Assembly (NCBI RefSeq): GCF_030272615.1
Contig: NC_081406.1
Coordinates: forward strand, 167,011,521-167,075,520
Length of the DNA: 64,000 nt
DNA from: Cryptomeria japonica
Taxonomy: Eukaryota; Streptophyta; Pinopsida; Cupressales; Cupressaceae
Direction: 5' to 3'
The notes beneath the pieces are model-generated. The model did no database searches and was not told where the DNA came from. It saw only the letters and a list, made by a program, of their open reading frames with translations. Shown here in pieces: positions 48,581 through 60,500 of this stretch; position 1 is the stretch's first letter; each line of letters begins with the position of its first letter. A program made the position numbers and the translations under genes.

Positions 48581-49252
48581 TATTCATTGTAATTTTTAAC
48601 AAGAAAATGAGTATCCTTTCCTTTTGTGTACTTATAGATTTAACCTTACAACGAGAAGGTTGTTCCCCAGTTTCTGCATGTGTAGGATTTGCTCAACCAC
48701 AAGGGAAGCACCACGTACACTACTACAATAGGTTTAATTTAGATCTTCTCGTGGTGAATCTTTTAGAACCTGACAGAGTGACACTAAGAACATGGTTATG
48801 AATTTATCGCCATGATGACTTCTTATTGCCTCTTGACTGTGTCAGATCTATAAATTATGCAAGCTAGTACAAGACTTGATTTCCCTGGCGAGCACTCCTA
48901 ATGGATGGTGTCATATCATGATAAACCCCTGCATATTGAGATGTTCATTCTTTGCCGTCAGTCAACTCTAAAACACTGTCGACGTATATGACATTCATAG
49001 CTTTTTCTACATTGTTTTCTATTCGAAGCGTGAAAAGTTCTCAATTTTTTGTCCGCTGCTATTACCGATACTTCAGGATATCCTTTGAATTTTAACTATG
49101 GCAATCTATAAGGCCTATGTATGAGAAGCTCTCCTGTCTCTGTATACTGGTTTGGACTATCCAATGCTAGGCAGTTGTTGATAACATGTTACTCATAGCC
49201 TCTCTTTTCAATATATGATATTTGCTGTTCATTCTAACAGCAAGCTCACCTC

Positions 49253-52194
49253 ATGGCTTTCCACCATATGTATTTTATGGTGTGCATCACTTATTTGTAT
49301 GCTCTCTTCTTCACAACTGTACACACAGAGGCAGCAAGCACAGACACGAACGAAAGTACATGGCAATTTCATTGCTTTTCGATTCATTTCATTCCACTTG
49401 TTTGGCTTTGCATCTTTTAACCCTCTCCTTTTGCATTTGACAGTCGAAACGTTGCGGATAATTTTACAGAAGCTGGGTAAAAGAGATTGGAACTTTACCG
49501 GAGATCCCTGTCTAAACTTTCAAGAATTCCGTTGTGATTATTGTGACAAGAATAATAATGTTTGTCATGTTACCAACATGTATGTTTAATCTGGTTGTCA
49601 TATCACCAACCTCTATGCTTTTAAATGTTTTAGGATCATAAAAGCTCTTATTTTCTGTTGTCATGTATCTGGGAGTTTATTTTACCCAACACTTAGCTTT
49701 CGCCACCGGGAGTCGATCTTCCTAGGAGATGAATATTGAAGAGATGTGGGGTAAATTAAAATCTCATATTACGAGAAGCTAAAAATATTTGTTTGTGCTC
49801 CATTGGGTATTGGATCCATTTTTGGGTATGGAGGCAACAGAAGATATTCATATTGTTAATATTTTATTGCAGAACACTTCCAGGCCTAAATCTGAATGGA
49901 GTGCTTCCACCAGAACTAGCCAATCTATCACATCTTGTGGGACTGTAAGTGAGCTCTATTATATTTTCAGAATTTCTTTTGGGCCAAAATGGTCAAAACA
50001 GGTGTATGGCAAAGCTTTGAAAACAATATTGATAGAATTCACTACATCTTACTTATAGGATCATGATATATAATAATATAGGGATAGCTTAAACCGGTAG
50101 TGTTTGTTCTGTTCTCCACTTCCGTGGAAGCTAACTTTGGACCTTGCATACACCTAAGCAATATACTTAGTTTAGTTTGTAACTGTAAGGCGACCTTCCA
50201 GGTTTACAGTCTGTCTTATTTTGCGGGACTGTAAGCGAGCAATATTATATTCTCACAATTTTGGCGTTTGGGTTTAATCAAGCTTTAAAAAATATCAAAA
50301 CATAGGTGTGATAGCAAGCTTTCCAAGAGACTATTGATGGAATTCACCATACCTTAACCAGCTTAATCACAGAACCAGAATATAGGAACAGCTTAAACAA
50401 TGACTGTTTGTTCTGTTTTCCACTTCTGTGGAAACTAACTTTGGAACTTGGGTACTTAATCATTAATTTACTTTTGTTTCTAATTATCAGGCAAGCTTCC
50501 AGGTTTATCATTTGTCTTACTACATAGATTAATCCACTTTTCTCTTATACCTTTTTTTGGGCTAATTATTGCTGTTCTATTGAACAGGGATATCTCGGAC
50601 AACTATCTCATTGGCTCAATACCTAAAGAATTTGGTTCCATGCGCGCCTTGAGAAATTTGTAAGTTCTATAGATTATTTTTTCATACTGAGTACCATCAT
50701 GTTGATGTGTTTCTGATTCAAATTCTTGATTTCCTGATCAGAACTCTCTCAGAAAATCTCTTGTTTGGTCCTATTCCAGAGGAGCTCGGAAATCTTGCAA
50801 GCTTAGTTGAATTGTAAACCCCTCCCTCTCTCATACTGGTTTAGTTGCATTTGAAAATGTTTTTATAGGAAGAATCTAAGAGTTATGTTGTTTTCATTTC
50901 CATTAATGTCTGAAACTTGTGAACAATACAAAAAATATTTGCTCTGCAGAAGCCTTTATTCCAATAATCTTAATGGTACGCTTCCTCAAGAGATTGGGAA
51001 TTTGGCAGCACTGCGGAATATGTATGTATCAAATAATTTGCCAAATTTCAACAGGAGCTTATCAAGTCCCACGAATTGTCTATCCACTTGTTTTAGCAGA
51101 AACCGATGTTTTCTGTCACTTCATTTATGTTTTGCCGAAGCCTAATCTGAGTGACATCTCACGCAATTATTGTTCTCATTTCTTATGCAGGTATTTATCT
51201 TCAAATCAATTCGTTGGAGAGATACCTCCAACATTAGTCAAGCTACAGAATCTGACAGAATTGTAAGTACCCATGTTCTTTAACATATATTTCTTCATTA
51301 CAGAGAAATTACATAAGCTAAAAGATGTTAACTATATAATAGAAATGCTTTAAGCAGATTCATATAAATTTACCTTTCATGGTGGATACAGTTTTGCATC
51401 TAGCAATGGTTTCACGGGTGAAATACCAAATTTTATTGGGAAGTTGATCAAGCTTGAAAAATTGTGAGATTACTTGCATCTTCTGAGAATTTGAAGCTTA
51501 TGCTGAGATTTTCTCCCAATTCTTTTTCTCATCAGGACAGTAAGACCAAATGAAACAACATAGTAATATACACGTAAGATCTATTTTAATTTCTGCACCA
51601 TCTACTGTTGGAGATTAATAAATTGTGTTTTTGGCAGGATACTTCAAGGAACTTCTTTGAAGGGACCAATTCCTTCATCTATTAATAATTTAATTAAAAT
51701 GAAATATTTGTAAGAATTGTTCTGCTTTCGTACCTTGAATATGTAAAATGGATTCTAAGATGGACTGAAATCTGCTACGACAGTAAATTGTATCTCTTTC
51801 TATACTCTCTTATTCTTTGAATTTATTTCCTGCTTGCTTAAACATCTACAGGTTGGTCACTGTGTAGTTCTTGCATCTCTCAATACGTTCATGTTAATTA
51901 GTAATGTCTATTCAATCATATTTACACTTCAAACATTCACAGGAGGATAAGCGATATAGCTGAAGGTGGTTCAAATTTGGACTTTATAAAAAGTCTCATA
52001 AATCTGAGGGAAATGTAAGGGAAATAATGTTCTTAAAGTATCCTTTTCTTTGAAGCATACAGCCTTTTTTAAGTCTATATCCTTTAAATTTTTATAACTC
52101 TTATTATAACCGGGCTTGTTGCAGAGTTCTAAGAAACAGCAACATCACTGCAAAGATTCCAGACATAAGTGAATTGACAAAATTGGAAGCTCTG
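49253..52194 (+). CDS. LRR receptor-like kinase (LRR-VIII type), exons 1-11
   Basis: Eleven exons joined by GT-AG introns give about 294 residues without a stop. Exon 1 (49253-49355): signal peptide MAFHHMYFMVCITYLYALFF. Exon 2 (49444-49579): cap domain with GKRDWNFTGDPC and a Cys-rich end CDYC...CHVTNM. Exons 3-11 are one LRR each: 49873-49944, 50588-50659, 50742-50813, 50950-51021, 51191-51262, 51392-51463, 51638-51709, 51943-52014 (all 72 nt) and 52126-52194 (69 nt). Examples are DISDNYLIGSIPKEFGSM and YLSSNQFVGEIPPTLVKL. All split Leu/Met codons after base two. Family members continue with a last LRR exon, a malectin-like domain, a membrane helix and a Ser/Thr kinase, and serve as cell-surface receptors. 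None of these was found before the gypsy LTR at 54573. The gene is either cut or continues beyond very long introns. The 5' part looks functional. Confidence 0.92.
49871..50520 (+). repeat. local triplication of LRR exon 3 and its intron
   Basis: After exon 3 (49873-49944) two further copies of its start and end, with the following intron, occur near 50195 and 50498. Each has CTTCCAGG followed by a shortened exon body. The second copy keeps GGGACT-GTAAGCGAGC like the real donor GGGACT-GTAAGTGAGC. Intron blocks such as TGTTTGTTCTGTT and CACTTC-GTGGAA recur near 50105 and 50404. The shortened copies are not usable as LRRs. Confidence 0.85.
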
Positions 52195-53280
52195 TAAGTT
52201 AAATTTGTAAGCTTTGAGGTTACATGTATCAGAAATGTATAGTGCACTAAATATTTTTAGTATATTCAATAATTTTAAACTTCTATCTATGGAAGAAGTT
52301 CTTGTTTTGCTTTAAAAATATTTTATTTCGTCACTAGAATTTATTTTCTTTTAAAATCTCCTCTTTGCTAATCTAGATAAGAACTATTTTACAAACAAAA
52401 ACGTATAGACAATCCTGGGTAGGTCAGAACTACACAATACAGACATGAAACAGAGTAGTAACGCCATAACACATTCTTTATATGCATAAATGTTAAGAAA
52501 TATACTTAAGTAGATCACATGCAGCAAAAATGGAAGCGATACAAACTAGCAGTTAAGATAATCCTCTGCATTCTCTCTTGCAAGGATCAAGGAAGGAACA
52601 ATTTCTCTGTCACATCATGTACAGTTGTGAACTGTTGTCCTGTTTGGAACACATCTTAGAGATGATAGTGCACATTCTTTGCAGGGGCAGATTTATGTGT
52701 CATTAGCTGTTTTGATGTAGCAGATTTTTGTTTGAGGACTGGGCATCATGTTGTTGATTGGAGAGCTTCCTAGAAACATTCGAAGACAAGGGAATGTGAT
52801 TGCCTCGAGTGATTTGTCATAGAGAAGGTTATTGTCACTAGCAGTGCTTGGTTTGCCAATCTTTCTAAGCTGACCTGGCAGAAAACATGCAAATTTCTAC
52901 ATTTTCTTCTCAGAGGGGGTAGCTTTTAAGCCGCGCAGGACAGGAGCCTTGTCATCAAACCCTAGTGGCTACAACATTAAAATCCATTTCCTCATTGCAA
53001 TTGTGAAAGGTTTTTTGGCGATTTCAATAGGTTATCAGATTGGTTATATTCCATGTATATATACTGCAGATGTGCATAGTTTAACTTCCAGATTTTTTCA
53101 ATATTACTATTTTTTTCTTGCATACATCTTGTGAAGGGGCCCAAGCTCATAAGAGGGACTCTTCTCTATCTCAGAGTTTGGTTATGTAAACAATACCATC
53201 TCTAGAAGGCAGTCTCAGCCATTTTTAGGGTTGAATTCACGCTATATGACAGAATTAATCTTTTATTGATCTGAGATCAC
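52195..53280. other. probable intron of the LRR gene
   Basis: Begins with the donor GTAAGTT of exon 11. No further LRR or malectin-like exon was found. The ORF near 52949-53134 is hydrophobic and unassigned. Confidence 0.5.
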
Positions 53281-53290
53281 ATTTGGTACA

Positions 53291-54572
53291 ATGGACTTGG
53301 GAAGTGGACGAGAGGAAGAAGTGGATTTTCTTGATTACTCACAAGAGTCAAGACCTTTATGGAGGTGAGCAGATTTTCCTAAAAAATGTGGATTTGATCG
53401 TTGGGTGGAATTCAAAGATGATAGGGTTCATTTGGTTAAGGAGATGGTAGGTCATAGATGTAAAATGACATCAAAGGAGGAATTTTCTTTTGAACCTTTT
53501 GGAGGGTTGATCTCATTGGATGGAGATTGAGAATTTTTGAAGGTTAGAATTAGGAAGTGTCTAATAATCTAGAATATCTTAGGGCAACATGTGGGAACTT
53601 AGAGGTTGATTTTATGGAGGGATCCTTGAGAGCAAATATCTTCTTGGACTTTGTAGTATTGTTAAAATTATAGAGGTAGTTGTTGAACCGGTGTGGAGGA
53701 AAACAAAATGGAGTGTGAAGTTTAGAGAAGACCATGCTAATCTAGTTTAAAGAGTTGAGATAGTGATGAGTCAAGTTGTAGATAAGGAAGAAAAAATCTT
53801 AACTAGGAGGTTCTATGAAAGATTATATTCAGAAAAGGGTAGTTGGGAGATGGTTAGAATAGGTTTGGGGCCCCCTAAGTTATACACTTTATTTTCTTCT
53901 TGGTGTGAGGCTAGTTAGCTTACTCCTTTAGGTCGATTGTAGATAAAGGAAGAAATATGCAAAAAGGATGGTGAGAAGGATCACTCCCTTGTCCCTGAAA
54001 AGATTATTTCTATCCTTTAACCTGCATTGTGATTCCAAAGTTTTTTAACATATATGGGGTCAAATTGCTTGTATTATCTTTAGAATTGTGATCTTCTAAA
54101 ATTCTTTTAGATATTAGGAGTTCCTTGGGCTCATTTTTGGACTAGGATGAAAGAGCTCTTAAGAGCAATAATCCTTCATGGCAAAGACTCTAGTGGGCAT
54201 GGATCTTTAGGAGAGACTCCCTAAGGTGATCAAGATTTCTTGCTAATGATTTGCATCATGTCTACACTCTTAAGTAATCTAAGGCGCCCTTTCATTGTGA
54301 TCAATGCCATACTTATGACCATCTTGTTGTTGACTATTCTTTGCATTCCACAAGATAGGTTTGCAAACCTAAGATTACAAACTTATAAATGTCAATAGAG
54401 CCAAAGGAATTCCCAGAATTATTAATAAAGTTGACGAGGATAAGTACAATGTCATTTCCAAGGACCTAAATTGTGTGAAGGGGAAGGTGTATTTGTGGCT
54501 AGGGGATGGCTTTGTAGATGAAGTTGCTACCATTATAATAAAGCTTCGTGATGAGGGAACTAAAGAGGTAAG
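53291..54572 (+). pseudogene. decayed ORFs of unknown origin
   Basis: A frame from ATG 53291 with two internal stops reads MDLGSGREEEVDFLDYSQES and later GFDRWVEFKDDRVHLVKEMV. A second piece, about 54390-54570, reads KVDEDKYNVISKDLNCVKGK, then VYLWLGDGFVDEVATI. The even amino-acid composition and length suggest former coding DNA, perhaps the front part of a LINE or another element. I cannot name a family. The second piece is cut by the gypsy LTR inserted at 54573. Confidence 0.35.
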
Positions 54573-54774
54573 TGTTGTCATTTTATGATACCCTTGGTCC
54601 ATCAGTGAGAACCGATCAAAGATATGTTCCATGGACCAACACTGCCCCAATTGATCAAGCACAAAACCAATGGAAATGTGAAATGCTCAAGTGTTCTTTC
54701 GTCATGAAGTGAGCTTCGAGCCTTCCCCTTTCCCCTTGCATCTTGCCTTCGCACCTTGTAGTCTTTTGGTTCTT

Positions 54775-55390
54775 TCTCTTTCCCTTCCTTCTGGATTCCG
54801 AGATTCAAGGAACTGGTCTACCCCTTCCCTTTTGGGAAGAGGTATCACATCTCCCTGAACACTGAAACCCAACCTTTCCCTTCCTTTCAGATTTCGGGAT
54901 TCAAGGAACCAGTCAACCCCTTCCCTTTTAGCAAGAGGTATCCGATCTCCCTAGACCCAAAAACCCAGCCTTTCCCTTCCAGATTTCAGGATTTGTGGAA
55001 CCGGTCTACGCCTTCCCTTTTGGGAAGAGGTATCCTATCTCTTCGAACCTCGAAATCCAGCCTTTCCCTTCCTTCTAGATTTCGGGATTTGGGGAATCGG
55101 TCTACCCTTTCCCTATTGGGAAGAGGTATCATGTCTCCCCGAACCCAGAAACCTAGACTTTCCCTTCCTTTTAGACTTCGAGATTCGAGGAACCAGTCTA
55201 CCCCTTCCCTTTTTGGGAAGAGGTATCTCGTCTTCTCGAACCCTGAAACTTAGCCTTTCCCTTCCTTCCAAATTTCGAGATTCGGGGAACCGATCCACCC
55301 TTCCCCTTTTGGGAAGAACTATCTCGTATCCTCAAAACCCGGACTTCCCATTCTCCTCCCTCTCATCCCTTCGATCTTTGAGGTTCCCGC
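54775..55390. repeat. 96-bp minisatellite, six units, in gypsy LTR
   Basis: The mark GGTATC (or its variant) lies at 54841, 54937, 55029, 55125, 55222 and 55318, so spacings are 96, 92, 96, 97 and 96. Each unit carries CCCTTCCCTTTTGGGAAGAG and a TTTCGGGATT-type block. CCCTTCCC and GGGAAG within a unit form a small palindrome. Confidence 0.95.
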
Positions 55391-55830
55391 CTCCTCTCCA
55401 TTGCAATGCTTTCCTGAAGGTTCGACATCTAACCTCTGACGACATCAACTCTTCTATATGGCATGAGCAACACTCAAGGCTCTTAATGCTCCACTAACTC
55501 CTGTGACCTGTCTACTTTCATTTATGGAGCTACAGGGGCACACTTAATGTTTTTTGCAAGATTGCCATCAAGTGGAGTCCAAGGCCATGCTTATTTATGG
55601 TTACTTGATGACCTTCATGTCAAGTTTGTATGCTTTGACCTATAAATGTCAAGAAATCCATATTCTAGAAGTAATTTTCTTCTTGGGTTTGCCTTGTCAG
55701 GGTATGGATGGGTTTCTTGCACACACAACCATGTTAGATTCTTGTACTTCTCTATCTTCCCAAACTAACATTCCTTTGCACACCAGGGTCAAGGCTTCCT
55801 CCCTTTGACCATTGATCTCTTATCAGTGAC

Positions 55831-55846
55831 CTATTTGCTATATATA
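55831..55846 (+). promoter_or_regulatory. TATA box of gypsy LTR
   Basis: GCTATATATAGGCTATT, placed after the tandem units and before a C/T-rich leader, is a standard plant TATA context. Confidence 0.65.
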
Positions 55847-56510
55847 GGCTATTAAGTCTCATTGTAAAGGGTTCTCTCCCTACTGGCTTGAGCTACTTTA
55901 TGCTCTTTCACTTTCTTGAACATTTGTATATTTCCTTGCAATTCTGCAATTGTAAGTTTGGCTATTGGCATGAGAATGAATCGAAATCATCATTCTTGCC
56001 TCTCTTCAACTTATACACATTATATATTTCTTTCCTTCATTATAAGTGTATGTTTGTGGCTTTCTCTCACATATATATTGTGTTAACTTGTTCTTGAGTG
56101 TGACTTGTGGGAAACCTTCTCCCCTTTTGACATTCAACAAATTCTATCCTCCATACATGCATTAGGGGTCATCCACGCAACTAAAGTTTGTGCATCTCTA
56201 GGGTATTTCGATTGATTCTTTGTCATTTTGAGGTGGCGAGATGAACATCTCTTATCTTGGTTTATCACCTCCTTTCATTTTAGCATTTTCTTCTTCCCCT
56301 TTACTTTTGCAAGCTGTTAGAATAGTTTTAGAAGTAGAATTTGGAGTGTCGAGTTGGTTCAACACCTATACGTGGATTGAGAAGGAAGTCGGTCTTCTCT
56401 GATGATTCAACCCCTTGCTCAAGATCCCACACTTTGAGGTTGTTTCCATGTTTCACAAGGTTTGTTGAGTTGATAGCTCAACAAAGGTGCAAACTTTTGT
56501 GACAACAAAA

Positions 56511-56530
56511 TCTAGCATGCCCAATGGGAC
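56511..56530 (+). promoter_or_regulatory. primer-binding site of gypsy element
   Basis: TCTAGCATGCCCAATGGGAC starts three bases after the LTR end. It resembles the GGCA-GCCC-GTGGGAC sequence that follows LTRs of Tat/Ogre-type gypsy elements. Confidence 0.6.
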
Positions 56531-56662
56531 AAACTTCCAACCTTCATGCTAAGGATTTGGCGCTTCTCTTAGCATCTTAGCCTTTGAAGGCAGTCAATAT
56601 TCAAGCTCTTGGAAACTCTAATCATAGATCCGGTCTCTTGTTCATGACCTAATGTTGATTTC

Positions 56663-57513
56663 ATGCCCAAAACTCATACAAGGGCATCTTCTAGAGGTCA
56701 TTTCCAATTTTCAAAACTCTCATTTTTAAGTTTTGGAAGACAAAGAGGTAGACCTTCATTGTCACCAGTTAGAGGTGTTAAGGTTGCAAGCACTCCATCA
56801 CCCAGGTCTCATTCTACCCCTCCATTTATAAGACCATTGCAATCTAAGGCTCCCACCACCCACATCAATAGACCATTGTTTCACATAGCCAAAAATTAGG
56901 CTTTTATTACCTTCAATTGGGGGAGTCCTCTCATTTTAACCCAAAGAAATGATATACCAATGGCTGCATTAAAGAGTATACCCTATTTCATTACTGAAAC
57001 AACTACTACTCCCATATAGCACTTTCAAGACATTGCAAACATCTGCTTCGTCCATAATGTCATCGAGGATGATGTTGTTGTTAGAGTCTTGGCCACATCC
57101 TTGAAAGGAAAAGCCTTGCAGTGGTACAAGGGGTTGCAACCTAACTCCATTTACAATTGGGATGAGTTAGGGGAGAAGTTATGTGAACAATTTGAAGACA
57201 AAAGTGATCATCTATCACTTGTAGAGCAACTGACTACACTCACGAGGGCATCTCATGAAATCATGGGATACTTCAATTTTAGATTCCAAAAGACATGGGA
57301 TAGGATCCCTGCTCTAGTAAAGCCATCTCCCAATCATGCTTTCTTGTATTATCTAAGAGGTCTCAATAGTGAGTAGCTGTCATGATACAATCAATGGGCG
57401 GAACTTCTCTATTAGATGCCAATGATATAGCCATAAGGGTAAAACATTGTCTAATTCAAGTTGGGAAGATAGCTACAAGGCTGTCAATGTCTCTATTCCC
57501 AGAAGCTCCCAGT
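56663..57513 (+). pseudogene. Ty3/gypsy gag remnant
   Basis: The frame from ATG 56663 has a basic Ser/Pro-rich N-terminus (MPKTHTRASSRGHFQF), then TAG near 56897 and a second TAG near 57017. It then enters the retrotransposon-gag domain: ATSLKGKALQWYKGLQPNSI, LCEQFEDKSDHLSLVEQLTT and FNFRFQKTWDRIPAL. After TAG at about 57374 the domain continues in another frame (AVMIQSMGGTSLLDANDIAI). The capsid protein can therefore no longer be made whole. Position after the LTR and primer site fits. The element then stops abruptly at about 57515, where a G-rich tract and the ACCGGT-rich block begin, so its pol is missing. Confidence 0.85.
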
Positions 57514-57529
57514 TGAACACAAGATGCCA

Positions 57530-57556
57530 TTGAGAGGGGGGGCAGGGGGGGAGGGT
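57530..57556 (+). other. G-rich polypurine tract
   Basis: Runs of seven, seven and three G separated by CA and A, followed by TGAATCAGTGG. It could be the polypurine tract at the 5' border of the next LTR, or a G-quadruplex-prone site. Confidence 0.55.
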
Positions 57557-60500
57557 GAATCAGTGGTTTCCAATCTTAACCCTTTTAATCCTAAATGTGA
57601 ATACCAGTTAGCATATCAAAGACCAAGAGCACATACCGATGAGATAAGGGAAGAGAACATTATGCAAACACACAAGGATTCATCACATAACACCAGATGT
57701 ACGAGGAAAACCCAATGTGGGAAAAACCTCGGTGAGAAATGCTGTTGGAGTCTACTGCTCCAATCCAACCTCACAATCAACAACTATATTACAATTTTTA
57801 GGGCACCAACCCAAGGAGCACCAACCCCTACATCAAGCACCATCTCAGTGATTACAATGAATACAAACAATACAATAGTTATAACCTGATTACAAATGAG
57901 TTTTGTAACCTCTGCAAATCATAGTTAAAAAACTTTGCGAATACTTGCAAGACTCACGAGTACTCGTGGGTCATTTGCTCAGCTGAGTCACTCACGGAAA
58001 GACTCGCAAACATAAAAACCCAATGTATTTAAATGTAAAATTAATACTATGATACTATGATGTTAAATTAATACTATTATGACTTAAATAGTTTTCTATT
58101 AATATATGTTTATTCTAATATAGTTAAAAAATAAATTTAATGACATTAAATTTATATAAATGTGTGTTTGAAGAATATTAAAAAAAAATACTTTCAAATG
58201 TTCAATAAAGTTGCCGAGTTTTTCCCCGAGTTTTTGCGAGTCGAGTTTTTTGAATATTTTGTGCTTGCCGAGTCCGAGTTTTTCAACTATGCTGCAAATA
58301 ATCTCTCTGTTGGTTTAACCCTACTCTGATCTCTACCGGTTCTCTGCTCACTTTGTTCTCTGCTGGTTCTCTGACTCCTCTTTGCTCATTGCTACTTCCT
58401 TACCGGTTCAGACTCTACCGGTTTGATGGACTGTCAGACTCTGCACTTCGTTACTAGTTACTCTGCTTATTGGTCAAACCCTATTATGTGTTATGTCGGT
58501 TCTCTGTTGACATTCACTCTGCACCGTTTCACTCTCTGCTGCCTTCTGCCAGTTCTAGCACTACTGGCTCACTTAACTGTTAAGCTCAGTGACAGTCTAC
58601 AGGTTACCTTAACCTCACCGGTTAAACCTTTGTTAAACCCTGTTACCGGTTATGCCTCTTATCGGTTCTCTCTCCAGGCGTTCAGTCACTTCTATGTTTG
58701 TTGATGGACTCTTTGACTGACAAACTCTCTGATTGCGCTCACTTCACCGGCATCACTCTTTCATACAACAACACGCATCTTCAATCTTCAGTTTGCATAT
58801 TTATAGCCAAGCTTTCCCGCCAAAACAAAAAATCAAATCTTGGTGCACTAGGGTATTCTCTACCAACCACGAGACTTATCAAATCAGATCGGATCATCTA
58901 TCAGAGATGGACAGCTTGTGACAAATCACACAACACTGCCATAACTTACCCTTCTAGTACACATTTTCTAACCTGGGCAACCTGTTTTGTCGGCCTTGCA
59001 ATGTCAATCACCATAAATGATCTCACACTAGTCATCACCAAATCCGATCTGCACTTGGACATCCTGCATTGATCATTGCACTGGAGATCTTTGCCTTTCA
59101 ATCTGCATCGAGCCGCAAACCTCTGCACTTGACCCATGAAAGTCACAGTCGACATTTAATATCGACCTACCCATCACCAACCTCGCCAAAACACACTTCA
59201 CCGACTTTTGTATGTCTGCCACCTAGAGTCCATGTGTCCTCTTTGTCAGTATCCACCTCAGCTCAGTCCACTGTGTCGGTTTAAGCTCAGTCACCGACCA
59301 ACATACTACTGCTGTTCATCTACCAGTTCAACTTCCATACCTGTTATGCATTAACTGGTCAACCTTCATGCCATCTCTCTCTGTCTTGCTGGTTGGATCA
59401 CATTTGCCCGGTCACCAAACTTAGACACATGTCCATTTGATAGGACCTCTTCACTTTGTCTCTTTTGCTCACTTACCGGTTGACATACTTACCGGTTGAC
59501 CACACTCCTGTCTGCATACCGGTAACATCCATAGGGTCACTATGTCAACAATCTTTAGTTGTGTCCAACCATTGCAACATTAATCTCCATATGATCTTCT
59601 AGCATAGCGATAGACATGTTTACTGTTTAACAGTACATCTGCCTGCACATCGGTGACACTAATCTCAGTCTGCATTCTGGTTGACATCAGCATCCCGGAG
59701 TAGGTCCATGTCTGCAGATGCAAAATCCTTCCTTCTCCTTCATCAACTCATACCTCATCTCAACCGGTTTGTCAAAGGGACAAACTCATCGCTTCTTATC
59801 CTTCCTCTTCTGTACCGGTAGCTCTCTCAACCGGTTTGTCAAAGTGACAAGCTCATCACTTCTTATCGTTCCTCTTCTGTCCTGGTAGCTCATCATGCTT
59901 ACTCTTGACTCGGTGCATATCTCTCTTTTCACACACCTGAGGCATCTTTATGTTTCACTTTGGTCATCCGGTGTGAGCTCTCAATCACCTGCCTTTAACT
60001 TCTTGACTAACCTATCCTGAAGAGTTATAATGCATTCCATGCATGTTGAGAGATAAGCTTTGTATTACCACTTACTGGTGGGAGTAGATCCTTGTCACCT
60101 GTTGGCCAATATTTTGCTCTCTCTCTGCTTCCGGTATAGCACCTATATGACTTTGCTGTCATTGAGCAGACATATCTTCAATCAGGCACATAACTTGGTA
60201 GACATCCCCTTTGTCTACCTTACTAACTTGCAACAGCCTAAACTCTGTCGGTCATATCTTCATCCCGTGATAACATCTTCATCTGGTAGGAGTCCTACTG
60301 TATGACATCCAACTGCATACTGGTTGCCTGCACTTTCTCCATTTGCTCAACCTTTCTTTCTTACCGGTCACATGCTTGCCGGTTGGCAACCATACATTGC
60401 CAACACATCACTCACCGGTTGGCATTGCCATAATGCCAATGGTCTCCAATGCCTATTCAACGGTTAACACCAACTTATGTCTCCAACATTAACTTGTATA

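Larger units (their letters stand above)
54573..56507 (+). repeat. 5' LTR of Ty3/gypsy element with internal minisatellite
   Basis: Begins TGTTGTCA (54573) and ends TGACAACA (56507), a perfect 8-bp inverted pair, 1935 bp in all. A TATA box CTATATATAGGC lies near 55837, placing U3 at 54573 to about 55865 and R/U5 after it. U3 contains six 96-bp tandem units. A primer site and a gag frame follow in the right order. The base composition of U3 (C/T-rich) stands out from the AT-rich surroundings. Confidence 0.85.

Noticed and set aside
54602-55298. Open frames on both strands across the 96-bp array
   Set aside because: The unit is a multiple of three, so frames stay open by periodicity; composition is not protein-like.
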